37,227 nucleotides of DNA from Prorocentrum cordatum (taxonomy: Eukaryota > Sar > Dinophyceae > Prorocentrales > Prorocentraceae). The translations under genes were made by a program, and so were the position numbers. Location: assembly GCA_963575745.1 (NCBI GenBank), contig CAUYUJ010016061.1:63631-100857 (forward strand), in the 5' to 3' direction. This document shows positions 17,745 through 27,894 of this stretch, piece by piece (positions within the stretch are counted from its first letter, which is position 1; every line of letters starts with the position of its first letter). Below the pieces are notes generated by a model that was not told the DNA's origin, searched no databases, and saw only the letters and a program-made list of their open reading frames with translations.

Positions 17745-18830
17745 CTGGCGCTCTCGCCGAAGCGCCGGCTACACTTTCATTGAACATGAGGCTCACGCTC
17801 GAGAGGTTTGGGGGACCGCCGAAACCAGCCCCCCAACAACAACAACGCTCCCGCTCGAGACGTCCTCCTTTTTTACTCAGGGCTTGTGTTCTTGCTCGCC
17901 GCCGAAAGCCGCCGTCCCAACAAAACCAGCGCTCCCGCTGAAGAACTCCTCCCGTTTTACCTTGGACTGGCGCGCTAGTCTTTCTCTCATCGGCGCCGCC
18001 CCCAGCAAAAACAACGCTTCCGCTCGAGGCTTCCTCCCTTGTTTACTCAAGGCGGTGACCCTCCTCGCCGCAGAAAACCGCCGCCCCGACAAAACCAGCG
18101 CTCCCGCCCGAGACATCCTTCCGTTTACGCTGGACTGGCGCCTTAGTCTTCTTTGAATTGGCGCCGCTCCCAGTAAGAACAACGCTCCCGCTCGAGGCTT
18201 CCTCTCTTTTTCCTCGAGACGGTGCTGTCCCTCGCCGCCGACAACCCCCGTCCCGACAAAACCACGGCTCCCGCTCGATGTTTCCTCCCTTCTTACTCAA
18301 GGCGGTGTTCCTCCTCGCCGCAGAAAGCCGCCGCCCCGACAAGACCGGCGCTCCCGCCCGAGACTTCCTTCCGTTTTACGCTGGACTGGTGCCCTACTCT
18401 TTTTCGAATTGGCGCCGCTCCCTGCAAGAACAACACTCCCGCTCGAGATGTTCTTTATTTTTCATCGGGACAGTGCTGTTCCTCGCCGCCGACAGCCCCT
18501 GTCCCGACAAAACCACGGCTCCCGCTCGATGTTTCCGCCTTTCTTACTCAAGGCGGTGTTCCTCCTTGCCGCCGAACGCCGCCGTCCCAACAAAACCAGC
18601 GTTCCTGCTCGAGACTTCGTTTCGTTTTATGCTGGACTAGCGCCCTACTCTCTTCAGCATTGGCGCCGCTCTCAGCAACAACAGCAGCCCTGCTCGAGAC
18701 TTCCTCCCTTTCTATTCAGGGCCAGGTCCTTGCCTCACCGCCGACAGCCCCCATCCCCAGCAAAGCAATCCTGTCGTTCGATACTTCCTTGTGCTTTACC
18801 CTTCGCTGGGGTTTGACTTTCGGTCTCGCA
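17745..18830 (+). repeat. 84-bp satellite with trimeric higher-order period
   Basis: The anchor CAAAACCAGCG (or a variant, followed by CTCCCGCTCGAG) starts at about 17836, 17921, 18005, 18090, 18173, 18257, 18340, 18424, 18508, 18591, 18675 and 18761, a step of 83-86 bases. Monomers three apart resemble each other more than neighbours do. For example CCACGGCTCCCGCTCGATG recurs at 18261 and 18512, giving a higher-order period near 251. Because 84 is 28 codons, plus-strand frames remain open (18158-18640, 18222-18878). I judge this satellite DNA, with a repeat protein as the less likely alternative. Confidence 0.9.
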
Positions 18831-19036
18831 TCGGCGCAGCAAGGCGCGGGCATGTGTTTTCGAGGCGGGATATTTTGAAATTCCTCGGAGGAGGTGTTTG
18901 CAAGACCTTATTGGGCGGGAGATCTGGGAATGGAAATTACGGACCCCGCTATAGAACAAGAGTCCCCCATGATGTGGATGATTATCATGATGGTCGCACG
19001 ATTCGTGTGGAAACATCGCGCATGAGGATGAACTGA
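18831..19036. other. Unassigned spacer
   Basis: Mixed-composition sequence between the 84-bp satellite and the next TTG tract. No domain or repeat recognised. Confidence 0.4.
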
Positions 19037-19076
19037 TTGTTGTTGTTGTTGTTGCTTAGGTTGTTGTTGATGTTGT

Positions 19077-19107
<31 letters not shown>

Positions 19108-19203
19108 TTTGTTGTTGTTGATGTTGTTGTTGTCGTCGTCGTTGTTGTTGTTGTTGGTTGTTGTTGTTGTTGTTTGTTGTCGTTGTTGTTGTTTGTTGTC
19201 GTC
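19037..19203. repeat. (TTG)n microsatellite, imperfect
   Basis: TTG triplets interrupted by GCTGCTG, TCGTCG and GATG. It abuts the 11-bp minisatellite directly. Confidence 0.95.
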
Positions 19204-19205
19204 GT

Positions 19206-19418
19206 CCCACCCGCGACCCACCCGCGACCCACCCCGCGACCCACCCGCGACCCACCCAGCGACCCACCCGCGACTCACCCGCGACCCACCCCGCGACCCA
19301 CCCGCGACCCAACCGCGACCCACCCGCGACCCACCCGCGACCCACCCGCGACCCGGCCCGCGACCCACCCGCGACCCACCGTCGACCCGGCCCGCGACCC
19401 AACCCGTGACCCACCCAC
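19206..19418. repeat. 11-bp minisatellite
   Basis: About 19 units of GCGACCCACCC with single-base or indel variants (for example GCGACTCACCC, GCGACCCGGCCC). Confidence 0.95.
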
Positions 19419-19734
19419 ATTGTTTGGCCAAAAAATCGGCGCCTGCGGCGGGCTCGTTTGATAGGTTGAAAAATTCTGCGCCTGCAGCGGGCTTCTTCAG
19501 AGCCTCGCAGACTGCCGACGTACCCGCCGCCCCCTCACTCTTATCCGCAACCGCGGGGTGCTACGGGATATATAGATGTTCGTGTATGTATAATGCCAGA
19601 GTGCTGCCCCCCCCGGCCCCCCGCGGGACAGAATGACAGATAGGGCCACCCCTTGGGCAACCGAATTTGGCCCCCGGGGCCGGGGACCATTTTTTGCTTT
19701 TCAAAACGCTACAAGAACAGCCATGATGGCTTCC
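19419..19734. other. Unassigned; short direct repeat
   Basis: GCGCCTGCGGCGGGCT (19439) and GCGCCTGCAGCGGGCT (19477) form a direct repeat about 38 bases apart. A C-run occurs near 19608. No gene recognised. Confidence 0.5.
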
Positions 19735-20300
19735 AGACAGCCCAAGAGGCCTTCAAGACGACCTGAGAGCGCCCCAAGAGCACTCCAAGACCGCTCAAGA
19801 TGATCTCAGGACGGCCAACAGGCCCCCCAGAAGGCCCAAGAGAGCTTCAAGAGCCCCCGAAGAGGGCCCCCATTCCTGTCGGAACAGGTATTTGTTTAGC
19901 ACTTTCACCATTTTGGTTTCCACAGCTCCAAGACGGCCCAACTGCTTCTCCAAGATCGCCCCAAGACTGCCGAAGGGGCCCCCAATGAGGCGTCAAAGCT
20001 GCCCAAGAGAGGTTGAAGACGGCCTACGAGGCGCCCAAGACGTCCCAAAAAGGAGGATTCGAACTCACATTTCGAGTTATCCGCCTCAAGGGGGCCCCAG
20101 CGATTGCCAGCAGGCCCCAAAGAAGCTCCCAATATGCCCCCATTACGCCCAAACTTTTGTCGAAGAGGCACCCAAACGGCCCCTGAGAGGCCCAAGAGGC
20201 TCCAAATCTGCTTCCAACAAACTCCGCAGAGGAACCCCAAGGGACCCAAACATGCACCCAACAGGCATCTGACCCACAACCCACGCGCTGTGGCGGTATT
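19735..20300 (-). repeat. CTTGGG-type array, inverted copy
   Basis: Plus-strand CCCAAGA/GGCCCAAGAGG words are the complement of the arrays at 1.0-1.6 and 8.0-10.5 kb. Read on the minus strand it has the same ordered markers as 10080-10465: GGGTTGTGGGTC, then CCTGCTGGC-ATC, then CTCGAAAT...GTTCGA. The flanking words differ, so only the array unit is shared. Confidence 0.75.
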
Positions 20301-20492
20301 CTCCCCTTCCCCAGCCTTTTATACATTTGGCCCCAGGCCATACCCAAGCGAGCCACACGAGAGTCCCAAGAGACAATCTCCAAGGGAGAAACAGCACGGC
20401 TCCAAGATCCCGAATTCAAATGCAAGAGCTTGCGTTGCGAACGGCTTTCATTAATCGCCCGCATCAACTCTGCGAGTGGCCTGTTTCTTTGA

Positions 20493-21806
20493 GCTCTCAC
20501 GCCGCCAGCGACATCGTCAACCCGTCTCACCGCGGCCAGTCGACTTGCAGGCCTTGCAGGCCCTTCAGCCGCACATGCATTCAACCTTGTCGCGCACCAA
20601 AAGCACGCTGGTCAGAACCATGCGTACAACTATGGCAATTCGGGCCTTTCGCCTCATCCTCTAGGTGTCGCTTCAAGCATTGCGTTCCCAAAAGTTGTAA
20701 CCCCTGGCAGGTCATCAGATGCGCCTCACGTTTCATTTGGAAGAACTGGCACGCCAACGCCTGACGCTTCCATCAACCCGAGGGTTCCTACGTCCGATAC
20801 GTGCGCCCGGAACGGCATGTGCAGGCGACTGCTGCGGAAACCGCGTAGGTTCTTGCAGACAACGGCCCGTTGTCCGATGAATTGCCCGTGCGCGCCGTCA
20901 GACATGACCCACATCATTGAATACGAATTTACTGGCCCGCCCGAGCGTCCCTGCGCCACTGTCAGTCACGACGCCGCAGTTCGCCAAGCGAAGTCTTCGC
21001 ACTCACTGGTTAGCCTCTCCGGCAACCCGCCATTCTATCCATGAGCCGCTGGCACCGTCGACTACGAAGATGCTCGCCCGCTGGACTGTCCCAGCGACAT
21101 TGCCAGTCACGACGCCGCAGAGCGCCAGGCTGCATCTTCGCACTCGGTGGTCAGCCGCTCCGGCATTCCGCCACTTTGTCCACCAGCCACTGGCATTGTT
21201 TCTTCGACGTCCACTCCTGCAACACCCTTCATGGCACATAGTGTCGACCACGATCGCATTCTAGGCAGCATCCGAGACAGGGGGCCCCTCCACGCCCTCA
21301 ACGACGGCCGCGCCCTCGGCGCCACCCTGGTCCTCAGCGTCAGGCATCATGCTGTCCCTGCGTCGCCTCAAGGGGGCGTCACGGGAGCCTCAAGTGGGCC
21401 TGAACGGAGCCTCAAGGCCTCAGGTCTGAGCCGCAACGGCTATCGAAAGGGCAAGGGGAAGGGGGCGGGGGCCCACGAGGGCTCAAGGAGGACGGCGCCC
21501 GGGCCGAGCCCTCACGAGGGCCTCTCCGTCCATCATCTCCTCGTATTGCCTCCTCTCTCCCCCCTGTTCTTCCTCCTCCTCCTCTTCCCACGCCTACGCC
21601 TACGCCTACGCCTACGCCTACGCCTACTCCTCCTCCTCCTTTTCCTCCTCCTCCTACCTCTCCTCCTCCTCCTCCTCCTCGTCCTCCTCCTCCTCCTCCT
21701 CCTCCTCCTCCTCCTTCTCCTCCTCCTCCCCAGTCCCGTCTTCCTCTCCAATTTCCTCCCCTCCTCCTCTTCTCTACCCCCCTCCCCTCCCCCCCCGTAT
21801 CAATGA
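20493..21806 (+). pseudogene. Unidentified long frame with a single internal TGA
   Basis: Frame 3 is open from 20493 to 21041, has one TGA at 21042-21044, and is open again to 21806. It therefore runs about 437 codons with one interruption. It contains a 141-bp (47-codon) in-frame tandem duplication at about 20935-21216. The TGA sits where the second copy has CCA (PPFYP then stop, against PPLCPP). Downstream are a basic GYRKGKGKGAGAHEG stretch and then Ser/Leu/Pro from the TCC tract. An ATG lies at 20817, with no obvious start for the whole frame. I do not recognise a family. A decayed gene or retroelement fragment is most likely; an intron or sequencing error at the TGA is possible. Confidence 0.3.
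20935..21216 (+). repeat. 141-bp tandem duplication
   Basis: CAGTCACGACGCCGCAG at 20963 and 21104 and CTTCGCACTC-TGGT further on in each copy fix the 141-base offset. Identity is about 70-75%. The length is a multiple of three. Confidence 0.8.
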
Positions 21807-21905
21807 TACGAAGAGGAGCATGGGGGGGCGAAGGGGGGCAGCAGGGAGAGGAGGAGGAGGAGGAGGAGGAGGAGGAGGAGGAGGTGGTGGAGGAGGAGGA
21901 GGAGG
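21535..21905. repeat. TCC tract facing a GGA tract (mirror pair)
   Basis: Bases 21535-21800 are TCC-rich and 21846-21905 are GGA-rich, with the palindrome GTATCAATGATAC and C-run/G-run pairs between them, so the two halves are complementary. A hexamer array CGCCTA (about six copies) lies at 21591-21627 within the pyrimidine half. Confidence 0.85.
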
Positions 21906-22807
21906 GGCTGAGTTTATACCCCGCCGAGAGAAACTTCTGGGGGGGACTTCGAAACTAAAGATCTTCCGACCTTAGCAATAACCTGCGCTATTGGATTCGG
22001 CCGCCACGTGCCCCCTTCGTGCGTGAATGTGGCATCACTGACGCAGAGCGATGATTTTTCTTTTGGTCCGGCAGCATTTTAGATAACGCTGCCTGCATCC
22101 TTGGATCCTCCGCGGGGTCGAGCCCCACGCCGACAGGTGACTGCGTGTGCCCATCAGGCCCTGGTGCCGAGACAGATGCAACATGTACAGGTTCACCCTG
22201 CATAGGCCACTCCTGCCTAGGGCTCAAGGGAAACACACCGACCCTCACAATTGAGGTTTGCTGGGCGGCCCTGGGCGGTCACTGGACAGCCCTGCCCTGT
22301 TCGAGTCTTGCCTCTGGTGCGTCTGCTAAACGGCTTCGTGTTCGGGGTGTGTATTCTGAGGGCTTTTGCTTTTGCTCTCGAAGGGCCGCTGCTGCGCGTA
22401 GCCGATCGGAGCGGAGAATCACGCTGAGTCAACAACGAACTCCTGGCCGCAAGCCCAGGAGCAGGGGCAGCGGCAACTGGGGCGGCACGGGGGCAGGGGT
22501 GTCGCGGCCGTTGTGGCGGCGGTGTAGGAGGCGGGGGGGGGGGGGGCAAGGGCAGGAGGCAGCAGCAGGCAGCAGGAGGCAGCAACGAGGATCAATCCTC
22601 CTCCTCCCCTCTCCCTCCTTTACCCTCTGCCCTCCGTCGTCCCCCGCCCTCCATTCCCGACCCGCCTCCCTCCCTTCCCCCTCCTCCCTCCCCCTTGCCG
22701 CCCAACCCCCTGAGCGCTCCCGTGGGTAACCCCCCCTTGCCTCCTCTGCCAGCCCCCCCTGGCGCGCACGCAGAACGCACCAGAGGCGGCGACGGAGAGC
22801 CGCCGCC
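21906..22807. other. Unassigned region
   Basis: Mixed sequence to about 22500, then a G-run near 22528-22546, a GGAGGCAGCAGCA stretch and a CT-rich tract (22595-22760). A plus frame (22145-22729) and a minus frame (21988-22248) have mixed composition in places, but neither matches a family I know. Confidence 0.4.
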
Positions 22808-22969
22808 AAGGGGCCGCCGCCGAGGGGCTCTCTCAGCGCAGAGCCACGAAACCCGCGCGCGGATCTCGGACAGAGCTCGCGTTGGACTCTGAAGGGGCCG
22901 CCGCCGAGGGGCTCTCTCAGCGCAGAGCCACGAAACCCGCGCGCGGATCTCGGACAGAGCTCGCGTTGG
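22808..22969 (+). repeat. Exact 84-bp tandem duplication
   Basis: Bases 22892-22969 are identical over 78 bases to 22808-22885, offset 84. Exact identity in so decayed a region marks a very recent duplication (or an assembly artefact). It is unrelated in sequence to the 84-bp satellite at 17.7 kb. Confidence 0.95.
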
Positions 22970-23944
22970 GATTCCTTCTCGGTGGGGAGGGGGGGGGGGA
23001 GAAGGACGAGGACTGGGCAGAGTGGAGTGACTCCTCCCCCTCCTCGGCCGCTGCTCTGGCCCCAGGGAGGGCCCCCGCCACGCCCCCCCCCCCGGCGCCG
23101 GCGCCGCGCGCACATGGCTCGCCCACCGCCGCGCGGCGGGCCCGCGGCGGCGGCGGCGCCTCGCGCGATGCTGGCCGTTCTGGCGGCGCCGTCGCCGCCA
23201 GCAGCCGCCGCCGCCGCCGCCGCCGACGACCTCGCCGCCGCCGTCTAACGCAGGTCGTGGTTGTGGTGGCCGCCGGCGCTGTCGCCGTGCCCTTGGATCC
23301 AGGCGGTGCAATTCAGAGGAGGAGAAGGTACCCATACTGATGCCCTTGCCTCACTGTTTCCCTTTTTTGGCCTCCTGGGAGGCCCGCGTCGCCACCAGTG
23401 GATTCGCCTCGAACTTCTGGTCAGAAGGCACCACAGGAGAGGCCCCGGGAGTACCAGTATCGAGACCTCTTGGTTTCCCCAGCGATTGTTTCAGACCGGT
23501 CATTTTCTCACCGATTCAGGGCCTCGGGGCCATCCCTTACCGATTTGGTTCAGAAAATGCCGCAGGAAGATGGGGTCTATAGGGCTCTGGGCTCTGGACA
23601 TGATGCTATAGGGATGTCTCTTGCTTTCGCAACGTCGGCTCTGAGGGTGTGCTCTCGTTGAGAAAGATCAGTTGCTGCTGATCCCCCCCTGCCCAGCGCG
23701 CATTGTTTTCTCAACTCAGGCGCCGCCCAGCGACGCTCGAGCCTTGTGTTGCATTTTGGTGTGGATGAATGCCTTCGGGCTTGAAGCGTACCCCTGCCAC
23801 CCCCCAGCTACAGCGGCGAGAACGGCATCCGCCTCCGGAGCTCTTGACCACCTGTTCCGAGATCGCGCTCTCGAGACTTCCGTGCACTGCGTCTTCTGCA
23901 TTTCGGGCTCTCGCCTGTGACCTCCTCAGAATCCATTCATCGGG
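22970..23944. other. GC-rich then mixed unassigned region
   Basis: A G-run and CCG/GCC triplets dominate to about 23245. From about 23398 to 23661 a plus frame of 87 codons has mixed composition (RDLLVSPAIVSDRSF, LTDLVQKMPQEDG), which could be an exon or retroelement fragment. No family was recognised and no splice sites assigned. Confidence 0.35.
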
Positions 23945-24105
23945 GGTGGACAGACCTCCTACCCTGACACGTCGATTAGTGAATTGTCCGTTTTCGGTTG
24001 TCGAGAGGGTGTCGCGGCCGTTATTTTTGCGGGTCCAGGTCCGTCGGTTTCGGTCCCAGGTCGTTTTCACTAAGGGGAGGTTCACGAAAGGGAGGTTTGT
24101 CCACC
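23945..24105 (+). mobile_element. 161-bp element F, copy 2
   Basis: Ends GGTGGACAGACCTCC (23945-23959) and GGAGGTTTGTCCACC (24091-24105) are inverse copies with one mismatch in 15. The whole unit aligns with 15148-15308. Of about 15 differences in the aligned centre, seven are C in copy 1 and T here, and none of the C/T differences goes the other way. Confidence 0.85.
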
Positions 24106-24276
24106 GCCGAATTCAGGCGCCGCGCTCTCTACACTCAGGACGGGCGCTTCCGCCCAGAACTCCACTCGCGGTTTCACTGGGGCGCCGCGCTCTCGGCACC
24201 CAGAAATCTGTTACCGCTCAGGGCTACCTCACGCTTAGCTTGGGAACCGCGCCCTCGCCTCAGGTATCCAAACAAT

Positions 24277-24460
24277 TACTCCAGATTTCGTACTAGAGGG
24301 AGGGGGGTCTCATTTCGGGGGGGGTCTCTTCCAAGCTATCTTGGAGGGCCTGGGGGGGTCTGGGGACGATGTTTTGGAGGGTTCTCCCACGGGGGGCGGT
24401 CTGAAATGGCTTGTCTTGGAGGGTCCAGACCCCCTCCCTTTTATTACGAAATCTGGAGTA
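24277..24460. mobile_element. Stowaway-like (Tc1/mariner-type) MITE
   Basis: A perfect 17-bp inverted repeat, TTACTCCAGATTTCGTA (24276-24292) with its complement at 24445-24461, continues inward with GGGAGGGG. Taking the TA dinucleotides at 24277-24278 and 24459-24460 as the duplicated target leaves an element of 180 bp beginning CTCC. TA target and a CTCC start are features of Stowaway MITEs of the Tc1/mariner superfamily. The interior repeats TTGGAGGG and is non-coding. Confidence 0.7.
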
Positions 24461-24934
24461 ACGCTTTCGTGTCCTGCCCGCCCCACCGGCCCGTGAGGGT
24501 CCGCCTTTTTGCTTGCGTGGAAGGCTGCCCGCTCTTGTGTCCCGCCCGTTGGGGTCTACCCGCCCCATCCGCCTGTCTTACCGCGTCACGGCTTACCCAG
24601 GAGCTGGATTGAAAAAGGAAGTCTCCCCCCACAATGAGGGGGGGGGGTACGTTTACAGAAGAAGAGGGCGGGAGTCGAGGGCTTTGGGTATATCTATTAA
24701 GTGGCACGCGCGCGAAAAACTAACCGTCCTAAACTAATAACAGTTGCTTTCGTCATTGTCGTTGGGGGAGGAGGGGGATGGAGGAGGAGATTGGATGAGG
24801 AGGGGGGAGTACGGAGCAGCTTCGAAATAGCAGGCGTCAACGTCGCATCCGTCGTCGTAGGGGGAAGAGGAGTCGACGTCGTGGTTGTCGCCGTCATCTT
24901 CGTCAGATGGGGGAGCGGAGCGATGATTGGAGGG
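24461..24934. other. Unassigned spacer before the GGA tract
   Basis: GC-rich sequence with a G-run near 24640. On the minus strand, about 24734-24900 encodes an acidic, mixed peptide (DEDDGDNHDVDSSSPYDDG), but the frame then enters the purine tract. No gene can be supported. Confidence 0.4.
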
Positions 24935-25685
24935 GGATGAGAAGGAGGAGGAGGAGGAGGAGGAAGAGGAAGAGAAGGAGGAGGAGGAGGGAAAAGGAGG
25001 ACGAGCAGGAGGAGGGAGGAGCACAGGGGAGGGACAAGGGAGCGAAGAAGAGGGGTCTTGAACTCCAGGAAGGACTTGCGCTCCGGATTCGCAACGAGGA
25101 GGAGGAGGAGAAGGAGGAGGAGGAGGAGGAGGAAAAGGAAAAGGGACGATGAGGAAAAGGGAGGAGGAGGAGGAGGAGGAGGAGGAGGAGGAGGAGGGAG
25201 CAGGAGGAGGAAGGAGGAGGAGGAGGAGGGAGCAGGAGGAGGAAGAGGAGAAAAAACATGGAGGAGGAGGGGGAGAAGCAGGGGGGAGGAGAAAGGAGGA
25301 GGAGGAGGAGGAGGAGGAGGAGGAGGGGAGGAGGAGGAGAAAGTGAAGGAGAGGAGGGAGGAGGAGGAGGAGGAGGAGGAGGAGGAGGAGGAGAGAAGGG
25401 GGGGGGGAGGAGGACAGGGAAGCAGGGAGAACAGGTCAGGTGGGAGAGGAGGTGGAAGAGGGTGACGAGGAGGAGGAGGGGAGGAGGAGGAGAAGGAGGA
25501 GGAGGGAGAAAGAGGAGGGGAGGAGAAAGAGGAGAGGAGGAGGAAAGAGGAGGAGGAGGAGGAAAAGGAGGAGGGGAGGAGAAGGATGAGGACGTGGAGG
25601 GGAGGAGGAGGAGGAGGGAGGAGGAAAAGGGAGAGGACATTAGGAGGAGGAAGGAGGGAGGGGGAGGGAGGGAGGGAGGGAGGTG
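24935..25685. repeat. GGA purine tract, about 0.75 kb
   Basis: Imperfect GGA array with AAAAGG and GGGGAG variants. It faces the TCC tract at 25845-26135 across about 160 bp of GC-rich unique sequence. Frames of up to 483 codons (minus, 24697-26148) are Ser/Pro/Leu artefacts. Confidence 0.95.
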
Positions 25686-25844
25686 CCGAAGGAGAGGAGG
25701 CAGCGGCGCGGGCAACGCTGGCGGCCGCGTCGGCGGGCCCGCGGGGTGCCCGGGGCAGCCAGACATCGCCGACGGCGTGGCCATGCTGCAGAAGCCGCCG
25801 CGCCCGGCCTGGGGCAGCCGAGGGCACGGGGGATGGCGCGGGTC

Positions 25845-26135
25845 TGCTCCTCTCCTCTCTCCTCCTCCTCCTCCTCTCTCCTCCACCCTCCCTCTCCTTC
25901 TCCTCCTCCCTCCTCCCTCCTCTCCTCCTTTTCCAGCTCGTCCTCCTCCTTTCCCAACTCGTCCTCCTTTTCCAACTCCTCCTCCTCTCCTCCTCTCCTA
26001 TCCTCCTCCTCCTCCTCCTCCTCCTCCTCCTCTCCTCCTCTCCTCCCCTCCTCCTTCCTCCTCCTCCCCACCCCCTCCTCTCCTCCTCCTCCTCTCCTCC
26101 TCCTCCTCCTCCTCCTCCTCCTCCTCCCCAGCCGC
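25845..26135. repeat. TCC pyrimidine tract
   Basis: CTCCTCC array on the plus strand, complementary in composition to the preceding purine tract. Confidence 0.95.
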
Positions 26136-26279
26136 CGCTTCTGCTCAAGCCTCCTTTTCAGCGGCCCAGCAGGCACCCCGCGCAGAGCAGCTCCGCCCGC
26201 CAGGGCGCCTTCCATGACATGCCAGCCTGGCTGGCCTCCATATTCTTCATAACGATCTGGATCGTTACGCCGTTCCTCA

Positions 26280-27179
26280 GTGGGGGAGTATAGTATCCAA
26301 TTTCGCTGCTGGAGCTGCATCGCTGCCTCGTGCTCAGCCGCACCTACAGCGCCGTGGACGAGAAGCTGCTCCCAGCTACGCGTTGGCGACTCCACGACGC
26401 CAGCTCAGAAGTCGACCAGCTCAAGACTCAAGCACGACGTCTACACGTGGGGCTATGGCCGCGCATCGCTCACCAATTGGCATGCTGGCAGAGTGATCAT
26501 GGTGAGCTACCAGAGGTTCGGTCCGCCAGCCGTCGTCGACTTCAAGAGCCCGCCCAAGCAGATACAAGGATGCGCAGGTGCCCTCCGCTACCTGCGGGGC
26601 GAGCTCGACCTCGCCTTCCTCGTGGCCTACTTCCCGCCTCGCACAGGGCCAGCGGCAAAGTACATCCAGTGTGTCAAAACGGTCAAAGAAACGCTCAAGT
26701 GGATCAACAGGACGCTTCATGCCACACCGACGTGCAGCACACCGTCGTTAGGCATTCACCTCAAAGTTCTTCAGGCTGGAGCCGATGGATTCATTGCTAC
26801 TGGAGTAGTTGAAGCCTTCGGAGACTCGCAACTACACGGTCGGCCAGGTGAAGCAGCAGCTTGCTTTTACCTGCTGGACGATTACGGTCTTTGCATCCCC
26901 AATACCTTCTGGATGGCCGGCCCTACCTATTCTAGTGCTGCAGGACAAGCTACGAGACCTGATTACCTCGTGGTTCCTCAAGGGCTATTGCAGAGTCCCC
27001 AGACATGCGGAGTTTGGTGGATGGCAGTGAAAGCAGTTCAGCAGCTCAAGGACAGCGTGCCGTGGGACCACGAGCCACTCATCGCCAGGGCCGACATCGT
27101 TATGCACAAATTCGTCTCTGGCATTATTCGGTCGTCTTGGGATTGCGACAAAATGGCAGAGTCTCTACCGACTCGGTGA
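26280..27179 (+). pseudogene. LINE-type retrotransposon endonuclease domain, decayed
   Basis: This 299-codon frame resembles the endonuclease/exonuclease/phosphatase (EEP) domain that nicks target DNA for LINE-type elements. From about residue 70 come VIMVSYQRF, then LDLAFLVAYFPPRTGP, then ETLKWINRTL, then the hallmark C-terminal block YGLCIPNTFW...GPTYSS...RPDYLVVPQ and a following DHEPL. That block fits the NTF, TY and DY positions of dinoflagellate LINE endonucleases that I recall. The region expected to hold the catalytic Asp-x-Asn reads LGIHLKVLQAG, so that residue appears lost. The domain continues in another frame after 27170. It should not be active. Confidence 0.65.
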
Positions 27180-27180
27180 T

Positions 27181-27894
27181 TATCACAACGAGTTCTTCTC
27201 AGCCATAGCGACCGCGCTGGAGAACTCCACTGATACCTTCCGCGAGCTCAACGAGCAGGGCTCCACTTACGCCTACAGGAAGATGCTGACCGACAGGCTC
27301 AAGATCACAGCCAAGCCCTACTTCGAGAACCAAAAAAAGCCTGGCACCAGCAAGCTGCTCATGGCAAAGAAGCTCGAGCTGCTCAAGAGAAGTGCTGAGC
27401 TACGGAAGCAGTGCATCGGCGTAGGGATCGACCGTGACATCGGAGAGAAGCAGGCCACACTCACGATAACTATCAAGAGGCAGAAGCAACTTCACGACGC
27501 AGCACTCAAGAGAGCATCAGAGGCACAGATTTCTGAACAGCACGCAGAAATACATCGACCCAGCAGGTGCATGGCAGGCACCAAGCGTGGCAAGAGGAAC
27601 CGCTACTACTACAGTGGGGCAACCCGTTCGAGACCGAGCCGCACCGAGAGGACTACGCAAGGTGCACTCAATCGCGCTCAAGGAGGATTTCAGGCTCAAC
27701 CCTCCGACTTCGAGGAAGAGAAAAAAACTGCTCCTGGCCGCCTGCGAGGACCGCGACGACGATGCCAAGCAGCAGATCATGGACGAGTATCACGAGGAGA
27801 AAGAGAACTTGGGCATCCTTTGCTACGGAGTCAAGAAGCGGCCCAAGTACCTCACAAAACGAGCTCCAGATCCCGAGTGGCCGTTGCAAGCTGA
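27181..27894 (+). pseudogene. LINE linker region, frameshifted continuation
   Basis: After a shift near 27170 the reading continues in frame 1 (LYRLGDYHNEFFSAIATALE, then YAYRKMLTDRLKITAKPYF, then KKLELLKRSAELRKQ). It is a charged, helical stretch like the linker between endonuclease and reverse transcriptase in LINE ORF2 proteins. The assignment rests on position and composition. An ATG at 27283 opens the listed frame, but sense continues upstream of it. Confidence 0.5.

Noticed and set aside
19907-19915. CCATTTTGG, resembling the core of the dinoflagellate spliced leader
   Set aside because: Only nine bases match, the following bases differ from the leader, and there is no donor site or snRNA-like context. 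It lies inside a repeat array.
20040-20062. tRNA B-box-like GTTCGAATCC on the minus strand followed by a T-run
   Set aside because: No cloverleaf could be drawn. The same spot in the related array at 10.28 kb has a plain CTCGAA/TTCGAG hairpin and lacks the match, so a pol III gene is unlikely.
24697-26148. Minus-strand frame of 483 codons and the overlapping plus frames
   Set aside because: Translation is almost wholly Ser/Pro/Leu (or Glu/Gly/Arg) from GGA/TCC triplets.
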